NCBI RefSeq assembly: GCF_000159015.1
Contig: NZ_DS999543.1
Location: 124,001 to 188,000 of the forward strand
Direction of reading: 5' to 3'
Origin: Gleimia coleocanis DSM 15436
Lineage (GTDB): Bacteria > Actinomycetota > Actinomycetes > Actinomycetales > Actinomycetaceae
DNA length: 64,000 bases
The stretch's first letter is position 1, and the number at the start of each line of letters is the position of its first letter. The position numbers and the translations under genes were made by a program. Positions 7,546 through 19,300 of the stretch are shown here, piece by piece. The notes beneath the pieces are model-generated. The model had not been told where the DNA came from, ran no database searches, and was given only the letters and a program-made list of their open reading frames with translations.

Positions 7546-8746
7546 AGAAACTAAGAGCCAAGGATTCGCTCAGCGCATCATGAAGCGAGTTTTCGGCATT
7601 TCTCCCCTGACTATTCTGGGCGCGATTGCTGCTTCTTTGCTGATTGGTGCTTTCATAGTCGTAATCTTTGATCGCGACGTACAGTTAGCCGCTGCTTCGT
7701 TTAACACTAATCCAGGGGCATTTTTTGGTGAAGTAGCTAATTCTTTCCAAGGTTTCTTCACCTCCTTGTTCCGTGGGGCAATCTATGACTATCAGTCTAA
7801 TAACCCAACTCGTGCGATAAAGCCAATCTTTGAAACCATGACCCGCTCAGTTCCTCTGATCATTGCAGGTCTGGCCATTACGGTGGCTTTCCGCGCTGGT
7901 TTATTCAATATTGGTGTGCAGGGACAGTTGGCAATGGGCGCAATTTTCGCGACCTTTGCTGGTCTTAGCTTCAACCTCCCATACGGATTACACCTTATAG
8001 TAGCGATTATTTTCGCTCTGCTTGGTGGCTTACTGTGGGGCGGTATCCCAGGTTTCCTTAAAGCGCACCTGGGTGCGAATGAAGTTATCGTCACCATTAT
8101 GATGAACGCCATTACCGTACAGTTACTGGCATTCTTACTAAAGCAGGAGTTCCTGATTGGTGACGGTACGCCAGGTAAGTCACAGACTGTAGCTGCAACT
8201 GCTACTTACCCGCGCCTCTTTGGAGACGTCTTGCGACTTGACCTTTCTATCGTGGTAGCCTTGCTGGCAGTGGTCTTTGTTTGGTGGTTGCTGGAGCGTT
8301 CTACTTTCGGGTTTGAACTACGTGCTTGTGGTGCGAACCCAGATGCGGCTCGTACCGCTGGCATGTCGGTTTCTCGAGTAATTCTCATTACCATGGCAAT
8401 CTCTGGTGCTTTAGCAGGTTTAGCTGGTACCGCTCCAACTCTGGGAACGGAACGTTTCTTAGCTAACTCTACCGCTGGTTCTTTTGGTTTCGATGCAATT
8501 ACCGTAGCTCTTTTAGGTAAAGCTACCCCGGTGGGTACTTTGCTTGCAGGTATCCTCTTTGGTGCTTTAGCGGCAGGTGCTTCTACTATGCAGGCTTCTG
8601 CAGGTATCCCAGTTGATATCGTACAGATCACCCAGGCGATTATTGTCTTGCTGATTGCGGCTTCTGAAGCTGTTCGGTACTTCCGTGAAAAGCGTAGGGT
8701 AGCCCAAAATGCAACTTCTGCAACTGTGAAGGGAGAGGGCAAGTGA
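7538..8746 (+). CDS. Nucleoside ABC importer permease 1
   Basis: Integral membrane permease of the branched-chain/BMP type (BPD_transp_2 family), 402 residues. It has a long N-terminal cytoplasmic and first-helix region, then the conserved core: FRAGLFNIGVQGQLAMGA, GANEVIVTIMMNAI, RACGANPDAARTAGM, and a C-terminal glycine-rich helix segment ending in VRYFREKRR. ATG 7538 has GGAGGGGG 4-11 bases upstream and overlaps the ATPase stop codon. The frame is open further upstream, but the Shine-Dalgarno site decides this start. It pairs with the next permease, whose start overlaps its stop. Confidence 0.92.
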   Translation: MSKETKSQGFAQRIMKRVFGISPLTILGAIAASLLIGAFIVVIFDRDVQLAAASFNTNPGAFFGEVANSFQGFFTSLFRGAIYDYQSNNPTRAIKPIFETMTRSVPLIIAGLAITVAFRAGLFNIGVQGQLAMGAIFATFAGLSFNLPYGLHLIVAIIFALLGGLLWGGIPGFLKAHLGANEVIVTIMMNAITVQLLAFLLKQEFLIGDGTPGKSQTVAATATYPRLFGDVLRLDLSIVVALLAVVFVWWLLERSTFGFELRACGANPDAARTAGMSVSRVILITMAISGALAGLAGTAPTLGTERFLANSTAGSFGFDAITVALLGKATPVGTLLAGILFGALAAGASTMQASAGIPVDIVQITQAIIVLLIAASEAVRYFREKRRVAQNATSATVKGEGK

Positions 8747-10011
8747 GCACCGTTGAAACTACCGAACGTAATGACGTACGTGTAAAACTAGCGTTGCGTG
8801 ACCCTATCACCGCTACGGTGATGACTGTCCTCACAGCGATCATTGCTGCAACGTCCTCGGGAATCTCCCACATCACCTGGCGTGGTGCGACCAAGTGGTT
8901 TGAAATTCCTGAAACCCACGTTCCTGCCCGCCCATTTACGCTAGTAATGCTGGTGGCTGCTATTGCCCTTACTGTGCTTATCTGGAACGCGGCGTTAAAG
9001 CGTAAGAAGATTAACGGATGGTACCTAGTTGGTGTAGCAATCGCGTTCGTACTTGCGTTTCTGGTCTTTACCGTAGCTGGAAAATCTGATGCGCACCTGC
9101 CAATGATCGCGCTGCTCACCGGGGCTCTCAGCTTCGCAGTGCCATTGGTATTTGGTTCTCTCTCTGGTGTTGTATGTGAACGCTCCGGCGTTATCAACAT
9201 TGCGATTGAGGGCCAGCTTCTCTTTGGCGCATTCCTGGGTGTAGTTGTAGCTTCCCTTACCTCTAGCCCAGTGCTGGGCCTCTTTGGTGCAACCCTGGCT
9301 GGTGCGCTGGTAGCAGTTCTGCTGGCACTATTCACCGTGAACTTCCGTACTGACCACATTATCGTGGGTGTGGTATTGAATGTTTTGGTGCTGGGGCTAA
9401 CTTCTTTCCTTTACTCAACTGTGCTGAAGGAAAACGAAGCATCTTTGAATGCGGTTCACGCGTTGCCTAAGCTACCAATCCCAGTTCTGTCTGATATTCC
9501 AGTAGTTGGCCCAGTTTTGTTCAACCAGACGATCTTGGTTTACCTCATGTTCATCGCAGTAATCTTGCTGCAGTTCCTGGTGTATAACTCTCGTTGGGGT
9601 TTGCGGATGCGTGCCTGTGGTGAGCATCCAAAGGCAGCTGATACTGTGGGTATTAAGGTGAACCGTACTCGTTGGCAGAACGTAATCCTAGGTGGCGCTA
9701 TTGCTGGTTTGGGTGGCGCATTCTTCACCCTCGGTCAGGGTCTAGCATTTTCTAAAGATATGACTGCTGGTGCTGGTTTCATTGCTTTAGCAGCGATGAT
9801 TCTGGGACGTTGGAATCCTCGTGGAGCATTCGGAGCAGCTTTGCTGTTCGGTTTTGCAACTAACTTGGGTGCCACTATGCAGACCGTCCAAGCTGGTTTG
9901 CCAGCAGAATTCCTGCTGATGATTCCTTACGTGATCACTATTTTGGCAGTGGCTGGTTTCGTTGGAGCAGTTAAGGCTCCTGCAGCTGAAGGTAAGCCAT
10001 ACCCAGCCTGA
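8743..10011 (+). CDS. Nucleoside ABC importer permease 2
   Basis: Second membrane subunit of the nucleoside importer, 422 residues, also of the BPD_transp_2 family. Conserved segments are CERSGVINIAIEGQLLFGAFLG, DHIIVGVVLNVL, RACGEHPKAADTVGI and GAGFIALAAMILGRWNP. It has an extra N-terminal pair of hydrophobic stretches before the core. GTG 8743 overlaps the previous stop in GTGA with GGGAGAGGG upstream, a sign of translational coupling. An inverted repeat after its stop separates it from cdd. Confidence 0.92.
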   Translation: MSTVETTERNDVRVKLALRDPITATVMTVLTAIIAATSSGISHITWRGATKWFEIPETHVPARPFTLVMLVAAIALTVLIWNAALKRKKINGWYLVGVAIAFVLAFLVFTVAGKSDAHLPMIALLTGALSFAVPLVFGSLSGVVCERSGVINIAIEGQLLFGAFLGVVVASLTSSPVLGLFGATLAGALVAVLLALFTVNFRTDHIIVGVVLNVLVLGLTSFLYSTVLKENEASLNAVHALPKLPIPVLSDIPVVGPVLFNQTILVYLMFIAVILLQFLVYNSRWGLRMRACGEHPKAADTVGIKVNRTRWQNVILGGAIAGLGGAFFTLGQGLAFSKDMTAGAGFIALAAMILGRWNPRGAFGAALLFGFATNLGATMQTVQAGLPAEFLLMIPYVITILAVAGFVGAVKAPAAEGKPYPA

Positions 10012-10020
10012 TAGATGAAT

Positions 10021-10059
10021 ATTGGTGTAAGGGCACCTTCCCGGTGCCCTTACACCAAT
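10021..10059 (+). terminator. Long inverted repeat between permease and cdd
   Basis: Two 17-base arms beginning ATTGGTGTAA and ending TTACACCAAT pair around a short TTCCC-region loop. The tail TTTCACT is only moderately T-rich, so partial read-through into cdd is likely. Confidence 0.6.
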
Positions 10060-10093
10060 TTCACTCAGGTGATTCAGAAATTGAAAGGTAATC

Positions 10094-10525
10094 ATGCCAA
10101 TCGAAATTACTGAAGAAACCTGGAAAACTCTACATACTTACGCTGTTGAAGTTATGCGTAAAGCCTACGTGCCATACTCTAACTATCCTGTAGGAGTGGC
10201 AGCACTGGTAGACGATGGTCGCATTGTAACTGGATGTAACGTTGAAAACGCTTCCTACGGCTTGACTCTCTGCGCAGAATGTGGACTGGTTTCTGAACTT
10301 ATTAAAACTGGTGGCGGACGTCTTGTGGCATTTGCTTGCGTAAATAAGGATGAGGAAACGCTGATTCCTTGTGGACGCTGCCGCCAACTTCTCTATGAGC
10401 ATGGTGGTCCTAACCTACTGGTGACGATGCCAGGAGGAATTCAACCAATGAGCCAGGTGCTACCTGACGCGTTTGGTCCCGGCCACCTCGAACATATGCG
10501 TAATAAGCACGCATCCGCAAACTAA
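10094..10525 (+). CDS. cdd: Cytidine deaminase
   Basis: Deaminates cytidine and deoxycytidine to uridine and deoxyuridine. The 143-residue protein carries the zinc site: the Cys and catalytic Glu in LCAECGL near residue 57, and the Cys pair in PCGRC near residue 96. YVPYSNYPVGVAAL and CNVENASYGLTLC, with the substrate-binding Asn and Glu, are intact. AAAGGTAATC precedes the ATG. It lies between the nucleoside importer and thymidine phosphorylase. Confidence 0.95.
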   Translation: MPIEITEETWKTLHTYAVEVMRKAYVPYSNYPVGVAALVDDGRIVTGCNVENASYGLTLCAECGLVSELIKTGGGRLVAFACVNKDEETLIPCGRCRQLLYEHGGPNLLVTMPGGIQPMSQVLPDAFGPGHLEHMRNKHASAN

Positions 10526-10543
10526 CACATCAAAGGAGGAGAA

Positions 10544-11842
10544 ATGACTGAACTTTTTGATGTCGTTGACGTAATCCGCACTAAGCGTGACGGTCACGTA
10601 CTTTCTCTAGACGAAATTAACTGGGTAATTGATGCCTACACCCGTGGGGTAGTAGGAGAAGAGCAAATGGCTGCACTGGCCATGGCAATTTTCTTGCGGG
10701 GTATGAATCCAGATGAAATTTCTCAGTGGACTCAGGCAATGATTGACTCTGGTGAAACTATGGATTTCTCAGCTTTGCCACGTCCAACTGCAGATAAGCA
10801 CTCTACCGGCGGAGTTGGTGACAAGATTACTTTGCCTCTGGCCCCACTGGTCGCTGCTTTTGACGTTGCTGTTCCGCAGCTTTCTGGTCGCGGTCTTGGC
10901 CATACTGGTGGCACTTTGGACAAGCTGGAATCAATCCCCGGCTGGCAGGCATCTATTTCAAATGAACACATCATGCACATGTTGGGCGAAGGAGCTGGTG
11001 CAGTAATTTGTGCTGCCGGTGCAGGTTTGGCTCCAGCTGATAAGAAGCTTTATGCGTTGCGTGACATTACTTCTACGGTGGATTGTGTTCCGTTGATTGC
11101 TTCTTCCATCATGTCTAAGAAGATTGCTGAAGGCACTGGTTCTTTGGTGCTGGATGTTAAGGTTGGCTCCGGCGCGTTCATGAAGGACTTGGGTAAGGCG
11201 CGGGAACTGGCGCAGACTATGGTTAACATTGGTGCTTCTCATAAGCTTCATACTGTAGCGCTGCTTACTGATATGTCTACTCCACTGGGTAACATGGTTG
11301 GTAACGCGTTGGAAGTTAGGGAATCTGTAGAGGTTTTGGCTGGTGGCGGCCCCGCTGATGTTGTTGAACTAACGTTGGCTTTGGCGCAGGAAATGTTGGC
11401 TGCAGCTGGTAAGCCTGATGAAGACATTGAAGCGGCTCTTCAGGATGGGCGTGCAATGGATCGTTGGAATCAGATGATTCGTGAACAGGGGGGTGACCCA
11501 ACTGCTCCATTGCCAGTGGCTGCTCATACTCACCAGGTGGTTGCGGAAGCAGACGGTTATTTAACTGAATTGGATGCGCTTTCTGTGGGTGTAGCTTCTT
11601 GGCGTTTGGGTGCTGGTCGCGCGGCTGCTGGTGAGGCTGTGCAGGCTGAAGCTGGTATTGAACTGCATGCGAAGATTGGTGACCCAGTTCGTAAGGGGCA
11701 GCCATTGATGACTTTGCACACTCAGACTCCGGAGCGTTTTGAGCGTGCTTTGGAATCTTTGGTGGGTGGTTACACGATTGGTGAGAGTGCTCCAACTCCA
11801 CGTGAATCTGTGGTTTTTGAACGTCTGGCAACGGATTTTTAA
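10544..11842 (+). CDS. deoA: Thymidine (pyrimidine-nucleoside) phosphorylase
   Basis: Cleaves thymidine and deoxyuridine with phosphate to base and deoxyribose 1-phosphate. The length of 432 residues is typical. The family signature is present as SGRGLGHTGGTLDKLESIPG, together with the phosphate-binding KHSTGGVGDKITLPLAP and the substrate region LRDITSTVDCVPLIASSIMSKK. A very good AAGGAGGAG site precedes the ATG, 18 bases after cdd. The product feeds deoC downstream. Confidence 0.96.
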   Translation: MTELFDVVDVIRTKRDGHVLSLDEINWVIDAYTRGVVGEEQMAALAMAIFLRGMNPDEISQWTQAMIDSGETMDFSALPRPTADKHSTGGVGDKITLPLAPLVAAFDVAVPQLSGRGLGHTGGTLDKLESIPGWQASISNEHIMHMLGEGAGAVICAAGAGLAPADKKLYALRDITSTVDCVPLIASSIMSKKIAEGTGSLVLDVKVGSGAFMKDLGKARELAQTMVNIGASHKLHTVALLTDMSTPLGNMVGNALEVRESVEVLAGGGPADVVELTLALAQEMLAAAGKPDEDIEAALQDGRAMDRWNQMIREQGGDPTAPLPVAAHTHQVVAEADGYLTELDALSVGVASWRLGAGRAAAGEAVQAEAGIELHAKIGDPVRKGQPLMTLHTQTPERFERALESLVGGYTIGESAPTPRESVVFERLATDF

Positions 11843-11879
11843 TTAGTTATTGCTTTGATACGAATTTAAGGAGATAAAA

Positions 11880-12527
11880 ATGAATAAGGCGGAAGTAGCT
11901 AAGCTGATTGACCATACTATTTTGAAGCCAGAGGCTACTGCGGCTGACGTGCAGCGCGTCATTGATGAAGCTGCTGATTTGGGTACTTTTTCTGTTTGTG
12001 TAAGCCCTAATCAGCTTCCAGTATCTACTCCTGATCATGTTGCTGTGGCTACTGTTTGTGGTTTTCCTTCTGGTGCGCATCATAAGGAGGTTAAGGCGGC
12101 TGAAGCAGCTCAGTCTGTAGCTTTGGGTGCAGATGAAGTTGATATGGTTGTTAATTTGAAGTTGGTGAAGGAAGGTGAATGGGATGAGGTTGAGGCAGAT
12201 ATTCGGGCTGTTCGTGATGCTATTCCAGGTGCTTTGCTTAAGGTGATTATTGAGTCTGCTGCTTTGACTGATGAGGAAATCGTAGCTTGTTGTGAGGCTT
12301 CTGAACGGGCGGGTGCGGATTTTGTTAAGACTTCTACGGGGTTCCATCCTGCGGGTGGGGCTTCAGTACATGCTGTGGCTTTGATGCGTAAGACTGTGGG
12401 GGATCGTTTGGGGGTTAAGGCTTCGGGTGGTATCCGTACGGCAGCTGATGCTGTGGCTATGATTGAAGCTGGTGCAAATCGTTTGGGTTTGTCTGCTTCT
12501 GCTGCGATTTTGGCTGATCTGGCATAA
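11880..12527 (+). CDS. deoC: Deoxyribose-phosphate aldolase
   Basis: Splits deoxyribose 5-phosphate into glyceraldehyde 3-phosphate and acetaldehyde. The 215-residue protein has [12 protein letters not shown] at the start, [14 protein letters not shown], the Schiff-base lysine in FVKTSTGF near residue 150, and [17 protein letters not shown] precedes the ATG. It completes the deoxynucleoside breakdown route begun by deoA. A phosphopentomutase gene as such is not in the window; the phosphohexomutase at 20807 might substitute, but that is unproven. Confidence 0.96.
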   Translation: MNKAEVAKLIDHTILKPEATAADVQRVIDEAADLGTFSVCVSPNQLPVSTPDHVAVATVCGFPSGAHHKEVKAAEAAQSVALGADEVDMVVNLKLVKEGEWDEVEADIRAVRDAIPGALLKVIIESAALTDEEIVACCEASERAGADFVKTSTGFHPAGGASVHAVALMRKTVGDRLGVKASGGIRTAADAVAMIEAGANRLGLSASAAILADLA

Positions 12528-12537
12528 GTTTTCTTTT

Positions 12538-12589
12538 CCGAGGGCGGTGTTTCATATCTCGTTGTGGGGTAGTGAGGCACCGCCCTTGG
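12538..12589 (+). terminator. Inverted pair of the GAGGGCGG motif after deoC
   Basis: CCGAGGGCGGTG at 12538-12549 pairs with CACCGCCCTTGG at 12578-12589 (one G-T pair), with a loop of 28 bases. The site lies just after deoC and ends the salvage genes. There is no T run, so its efficiency as a terminator is uncertain. Confidence 0.55.
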
Positions 12590-12623
12590 GGAAATCATAC
12601 GTGATTAGGGAAGGACGCTGACG

Positions 12624-13277
12624 GTGCTGGTTGTTGGGGGTATGATCGGGGCTGGTAAAACTACGGTTTCTGAGGTTCTTGGTGCGGAACTGGGGTTTAT
12701 GGTAGTTAAGGAAAAAGTTGATGATTCTTTAGTTTTGCCGTTGTTTTATACTTCTACTCCGGATGAGAAAGAGAAGCGTCGTTACCCGTTTTTGTTGCAG
12801 CTTGAGTTTTTGAGTAATCGTTTCGCGTCTATTAGGGAGGCGTTGCGTGAGGGCGGTCGTCGGGTTGTGATGGATCGTTCTATTTATGAGGATTGGTATT
12901 TTGCGCATATTAACCACCAGTTGGGGGGAATTTCTGATTTAGAGTTTAAGATTTATTCGGATTTGTTGAATAACATGATGCAGGCGGTGGCTGAGATTCC
13001 GAAGAAGGCTCCGGATTTGTTTGTTTATTTGCGTGGCGATTTTGACACTATTTTGGATAGGATCGCGCAGCGTGGACGTTCTTTTGAGCAGAGCCCGGAG
13101 TTGGTTTCGTATTACCGGAAGTTGTGGGAAGGCTATGACGATTGGGTGGTTAACTGCTATGAGGTTTCTGAAGTTATTGAGTTTGATATTTCTGAGTATG
13201 ATCTTTTAGAGAATCCTGAGTCGCGGGATGAGTTTATTGAGCGAGTTAGGTCGGTTGTTCCTGCTGAGTTGTTTTAG
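12624..13277 (+). CDS. Deoxynucleoside kinase
   Basis: Phosphorylates deoxynucleosides using ATP. The 217-residue protein belongs to the dNK / deoxyguanosine-deoxyadenosine kinase family. The P-loop is GGMIGAGKTT at residues 5-14, the DRS motif occurs as MDRSIYED near residue 85, and the LID region is RIAQRGRSFEQ. GTG 12624 follows AGGGAAGG about 9 bases upstream. Placed right after deoC, it would compete with the breakdown enzymes for imported deoxynucleosides. Base specificity cannot be read from sequence. Confidence 0.88.
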   Translation: MLVVGGMIGAGKTTVSEVLGAELGFMVVKEKVDDSLVLPLFYTSTPDEKEKRRYPFLLQLEFLSNRFASIREALREGGRRVVMDRSIYEDWYFAHINHQLGGISDLEFKIYSDLLNNMMQAVAEIPKKAPDLFVYLRGDFDTILDRIAQRGRSFEQSPELVSYYRKLWEGYDDWVVNCYEVSEVIEFDISEYDLLENPESRDEFIERVRSVVPAELF

Positions 13278-13397
13278 TTTTTATAGTTTTTGTGGTGGTT
13301 GAACTTGTTGTGTTGCAAACCGGGTTTGCTTGTGGGATGGGTTGCATTTTAATGATTAATATAGAAGTGTATACCGCAGTTTTATAAGATAGAGAGT

Positions 13398-16300
13398 ATG
13401 GTAAAAACTATTTTCAACACCCGTGTGCGAGCAATCTTTGTTACTCTCGCACTGGTCTTGGGATTGGTTACTGTGCCAACTTTCTTTGGGGGAAGTTCTG
13501 CGCAGGCTGCTTATAATCCTAATGACCCTACGCAGCGTATTGACCTTACGCTTACATCTTTAGAAAATGCTAAAAATCCAGAGATTCCTGCAAAATGGGA
13601 TTACTGGTCAGGTGAGCCGATTACTATTGTGCCGGGTATTAACGTTTCCGGTACAAGCGTGAATATTCCTAACGCGGTAATCACTGTAAAAGTTAAGAAA
13701 TCTAAGTATTTGGTGAAACCTAAGTTCGCAGATTCAGCCAATGCTAATTCTTCTATTGCACGTGAAGATGATGATTACTGGTACATGGATTACACCTATA
13801 ACTTGCTTAAGGGTGGTGTACTATCAGAAATCCCATTTGTTACTAACTTTATTAATGGGATTACCCCGAATGGAACTGCTATTCCGGTTGAATGGACTTT
13901 GTATGACGGAGATAAGACTCCAATTAAAAGTGTTTCTGCTAATTTAGTTGCAAAGTCGGGGATGAACTATAAGACGATCAAACGTCATTGGGGCCCTGCA
14001 TCTGGAGTAAATGACGCCTATTGGGATAACTCAAACAACCAGCGCGCTTATGTTAGTAGATACATTGTTAAGGATGTTAATGCTGTTACTAAGGTTGGAG
14101 AGCTACGTGAGGGTGGCTACGTCGAGCAGAGCTACTGTATTGGTCTGGTTTACACTAAGCCTGCGGACGCTCCGGGTAGCGCTGGTCAGTACTGGGGTGA
14201 AACGGTAACTATTACTGACGAGCTACCGGAAGGAACCGAATTGGCTCAACCTTCAATCGACGCTGGTTGGCAGTACGTACCAGGTTCTAATAACCGTAAG
14301 GCTACTATCACGAAGAAAGCTACTGATCTCGGTGACGTAAGCTGGCAGTGTGGAACTGGCGTACGCGGTGTACTTATTAACTTAAACTTCAGTAACGCTG
14401 CACTAAAAGACGGTGCAGAAATGAAAGTGCATACTAACACGGCTTCAATCGTTATTGATCCAGATACGTTAAACTATAATGCGGGTAGCGACTTTGTGAA
14501 GACAGGTTTCGTAGCTATCGGTTTCGTACCTACTGGTAATTTGTCTCTTGATAAGGACAGGATCACGAATATAAATACTTTCGTAGAAGGCAATCTTTAC
14601 GACGGTATCCATAAGAACGATCTTTCTGACGACGCTCGTACCGGTCGAGTTTTTGGTTTCAATATTCGTGTCTCCCAATCTAATAATGGTAGCAGTCCAA
14701 ATGGTAAGAGAACTGGTGGAAAGACGCATACTATTCACGAAATTGTGGATAAGGAACTAGATCCGCGTCTCTACTACCGTCGTGTATTCCTGGGTGATAT
14801 TCGAGTCCATGACAATACAGGGGCACCAACTAGTGAGGAAGCAAAACAGCGCATTATTGATGGTGGGCTGCACCTCTATGGTGTAACTGCTGCCGGTGTT
14901 GAAGAAAAACTTACTACCGAACCATTACAGTTTGGTAATACTAACGAAAATAATTTCTATATTAACGACCGGGCACGTAAATATTCGAAGCTGATTTTCC
15001 GCTTTGACAGGCCGGTAGTTTTTGACAACATGAACTTTGTTATCACCGTAGATGTTGCGCCAACGGCTGCGGAAGTAGAAAAGTGGAACCAGAACGCTTA
15101 TGCTGATCAAAACAACATACAGAATTACAAGAATATCGCAGAGATGAAATATTCTACTTCCGACAGTACAGAAGTCAAAACTGCTCCTGAAGGTTGGGAC
15201 TGGAATAACTATGTAGCTATTCAGGCTATTAACCCGAAGATTCGTCAAGACTTTGACTGGAATCAAACTATCCTGTATGAAAACTGTGAGAACAAGCTGA
15301 TTGCTAAGGGTGAAGACCCAACTAAGCTAACTAAGGAAAATTGTTCTCGCGTACGTATGTACCAGGGGCAGAGCTACCCAACTGATCAGTGGGGACCTTT
15401 CAAAGGGCCATTGAAGAACTTCAAGCAGATTTACTTGCTGCCACCAGGCATTAACTATGTCGGTACCGAAGCTTCTTCTTCAGATTGGAACCGGAATACA
15501 GGCAAAAATGTAGAACCGCAAATTGTTCCTAACTACAACAATTCGGGAAAAACTGCAGTAATTTACAATTACGGTGATATTTCCCGTAATGATCAAGGAC
15601 AGATGTGGGTAGTATCTCGCGTTCTGCTTGATACTTCCCTTTACGCTGAACCTGGTCCAAATAAGATTGAAATGTTTACGACCTGGGATTCTAAGCAGCC
15701 GATTGGTGCAGCTGACTGGAATGTAAAACCAGACGTATATGACATCAACAAGAATGGTGACCGGGCAGAGAATGTATTGACTAGTTCTGTAAATGCTACA
15801 TTCACTCCACCACAAGAAATCGTGGTACGTAAGAATGTTTCTCTGGATGGTAAAAGCTGGTTCTTAAATGCTCCAGCACAGGACCTGGGCGGCGATATCT
15901 ACTATCGTCTGGAAGCACGTAACGCAGGTTTCCGTCCGGTAGGTAAAACCTCTTTGCTAGATGTTTTGCCGCACCTGGCTGACCACCGCGTCGCTGCGAA
16001 TGAAAAGGGCGAATATCCTGCTCGCCACTGGACTTTCGTAGATGAAGGTGGAGAAACCACAGAAATGACTCACTCGTCATACGAAACTCCATTAACGGGT
16101 CCAGTTGTAGCAACCCTTTCTGTATACAACGGTCTTGAGACTGATGCTTCAGATCGTTTCGAACACTACTATTCAACTGTTCCGCAAGGTGACACAATTG
16201 ATGCTGTTCGAGATGGTGCTTGGCTAACTGCTGACCAAGTAACCGACTGGTCAAAAATCCGCAATATTAAGCCAGTGCTTAAAGAAGGAAAGTCTATTCA

Positions 16301-19300
16301 GCCGGGTGAAGCAATTCAGGTTGTCACTAAGCATAAGATTCCTTTTACTGAGGGAACTAAGAAACTACCTGTCGGCTACCGCGCTGTGAACTCTGTTGCA
16401 GGTTCCTTAGACAACCTAAACTACAGTGAAGCAAACGAAGTAACTTCTGAAATTGTTCACTATACGGTTGATGGTATCTACTTTAAGGACCTTGACCAGA
16501 ATGGTATTGCGCGTAAAGACGAAACTCGTATTGAAAATCGCACTGTTACCCTGGTAGACGCTGCCACAGGTCAACCAGCTACAAACCCGGATGGTACTCC
16601 AGTAACCGCAGTTACCGACTCAAAGGGTTACTTCAAGATGCGCGTGTTTACGCGTGGTGATTACCGCCTGCAGTTTGAGAAGCAAGCTGAAGAAGTTTTC
16701 ACCAATGTAGTGGACGGTGACGTTAAGCTAGTAAACCACGTTGGACTCTGTGGTCCAGCTGCAGAAGCTGGTGTAGACCCAATTAACTCTGCAAACGAAG
16801 AAAACTGTAAGGAACTAAATTCCGTTGCTAACCCAATTGGGTATTCATCTGAATTTACTTTGGATCCAACACAGTTACATCACACCCGTAATGCGGGCGT
16901 GCAGGTAAATAAGCGCGATATTGTCGTTAAGAAGGTAGACCAGGATGGTAACTTACTTGACGGTATTGGCTTTACCTTAACTTGGGTTGGGCCTCTGGAC
17001 GGAGCGGATGCACCGAACCAGGTTCCAGCACCTCTGACTGCAACCACAGGTGCAGAGCCAAACGAAAAGGGTATGGCAACCTTTGCGGACGTACCTTTCG
17101 GTAAGTATGCGCTTTCTGAAACTACCGTTCCAGCTGGTATTACCGGTTTGGCTACGCCAAAGCAACTAGTTGTCGGCCCACAGCCTTATGCAACTGATAC
17201 TGCCGGTGATCCACTGCCTTACCTGGAAATTCAAAACACTGTAATCAAAGCAACCGTAACGGTAAAGAAGGTTGATGCTGATAAGGCTGGTACTTCTTTG
17301 GCTGGTGCAGTTTTTGAACTGGTAAGCAAGACTGATCCGAAGGTGAAGTATGAATCCGCACCAACCGGTGCAGATGGTGTTGCCACCTTCACTAATGTTC
17401 TCTACGGTGATTACACTCTTAGTGAAAAGACCGCACCAACAAACTATGTGCGTTCTACCCAGACCCTGGATGTGCAGGTACGCGCACACGCGGAAACCTA
17501 CGCAATGGGTGACTTTGCAAATACTATCTTTAAGGGCACTGTGAACTTGAAGAAAGTTGATGCGGATACTCAGACCCCTATTTCTGGAGTAGTATTTACA
17601 CTGCACAAGGTAGTTGATGGCGCTAAGCAGGACGCTGTGTATGCAACTGAAACCACTAATACGCAGGGTATGCTTACCTTCAACAACGTAGAGTTTGGTA
17701 AATACAAGTTAGTAGAAAAAACTCCAGCTGTCGGATACCTTCCTTTGGGACGGGAACTGGACGTAAATATTACTACTGACGGTCAGGTAGTTGATTTCGT
17801 ATCTACTCCGATTACTAACACCATTAAGAAGTCAAATGTGACTTTGGTGAAGGTAGATAAGGATGAACCTACTAAGAAACTGGCTGGAGTTACTTTCAAG
17901 CTCTTTGCAAAGAACGGTGGAGTAGTTGCTGCTGATCCAACCGCAACTGTAAAGACTAATGAACAGGGCGTAGCTACTTTCGAAAACATTCGTTACGGTA
18001 CCTACGTAGTGCGTGAAACCAAAACCCTCACCGGTTACGTTTTGGATACTACGGATCGGGAAGTGAATGTAACCGAAGATGGTCAAGTGGTTAATCTTGG
18101 AACTATCACTAACCAATTCATTAATGGTTCCGTAACCGTTAAGAAGGTTGATGATGACACCCCAGCTAAGCCACTTGCCGGTGTAGTATTTGGGCTTTAC
18201 GCTAAGACGGCTAACGGTATTGCAACTGATCCTACAGTTGAAGCAACTACTAACAATGATGGTGTAGCCACTTTTGCGAAGGTTCCTTTTGGCACTTACG
18301 AACTACGTGAAAAGGCAACTGTTGCAGGTCACAACTTAAACACTACTGATAAGCGAGAAATCGTTATCGATCAGTCCGGGGAAGTTAACGATCTGACAAC
18401 AAACCCATTCGTGAACACTCGTATTCGCGGTGACGTGGTTGTAAACAAGCAGGACACAAAGGGTAATGCGTTGGCAGGTGTAGTATTCAGCCTCTTCAAG
18501 AAGGGCGCTGACGGCACTGTTGAAGCTAACGCAGCCTACACTGCAACCACTGGTGCAGAAGGCACTGCTACCTTTACGCGGGTTCTTTACGGAAACTACA
18601 TTCTGAAGGAAACAACCCCGAAGGAAGGTTTCAATCCATCTGCAGAGGTTGAAGGACGTGAAATATCCGTAGTGAATGAAAAGCAGGAAGTATCAGCTGG
18701 TGCGCCTTTCATTAATAAGGTAATCACCGGTACTGTTAAGGTCACTAAGGTTGATAACGATACTCCAACCGTCCTTTTGGGTGGTGTTGAATTCGGTCTC
18801 TTTAAGAAGAATGCTGATGGTTCTTACCCAACCGCACCTGCTTACACTGCTCTGACTCAAGCAGACGGTGTAGCTACCTTCGCAGATGTCGAGTACGGCG
18901 AATACCAGTTACGTGAAATCACTCCGCTGATTAACTATGTAGGTACTACCGCTACCCAACAGGTAGTGATTCGTACTGAAGCTCAGGAAGTCACTCTGGA
19001 TACCGTGCGCAATACTCTAAAGAAGGGCACTGTTTCATTACGTAAGGTCGATTCTGACGATACGACTAAACCAGTTCCTGGAACTGTTTTCGTTCTGAAG
19101 CAGGCAGATACTGTGAAATACCAGGCTACTTCCGATGAACAGGGTAACGTAGTATTCAACGATGTTGTTTACGGTGATTACGTTGCTTCTGAACTGAGCG
19201 CTCCAGAAAATTACAATCTGAATACTGCGTGGACTGCTAATGTAAGCATTCGCGATGATAAGCAGATGGTTGATCTGGGTACTGTAGAAAACACTTTGAA

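Noticed and set aside
10743-11006. Long antisense and alternate-frame open frames inside deoA, the permeases and the adhesin
   Set aside because: They are shadows of strongly coding regions, with no start signals and no family motifs.
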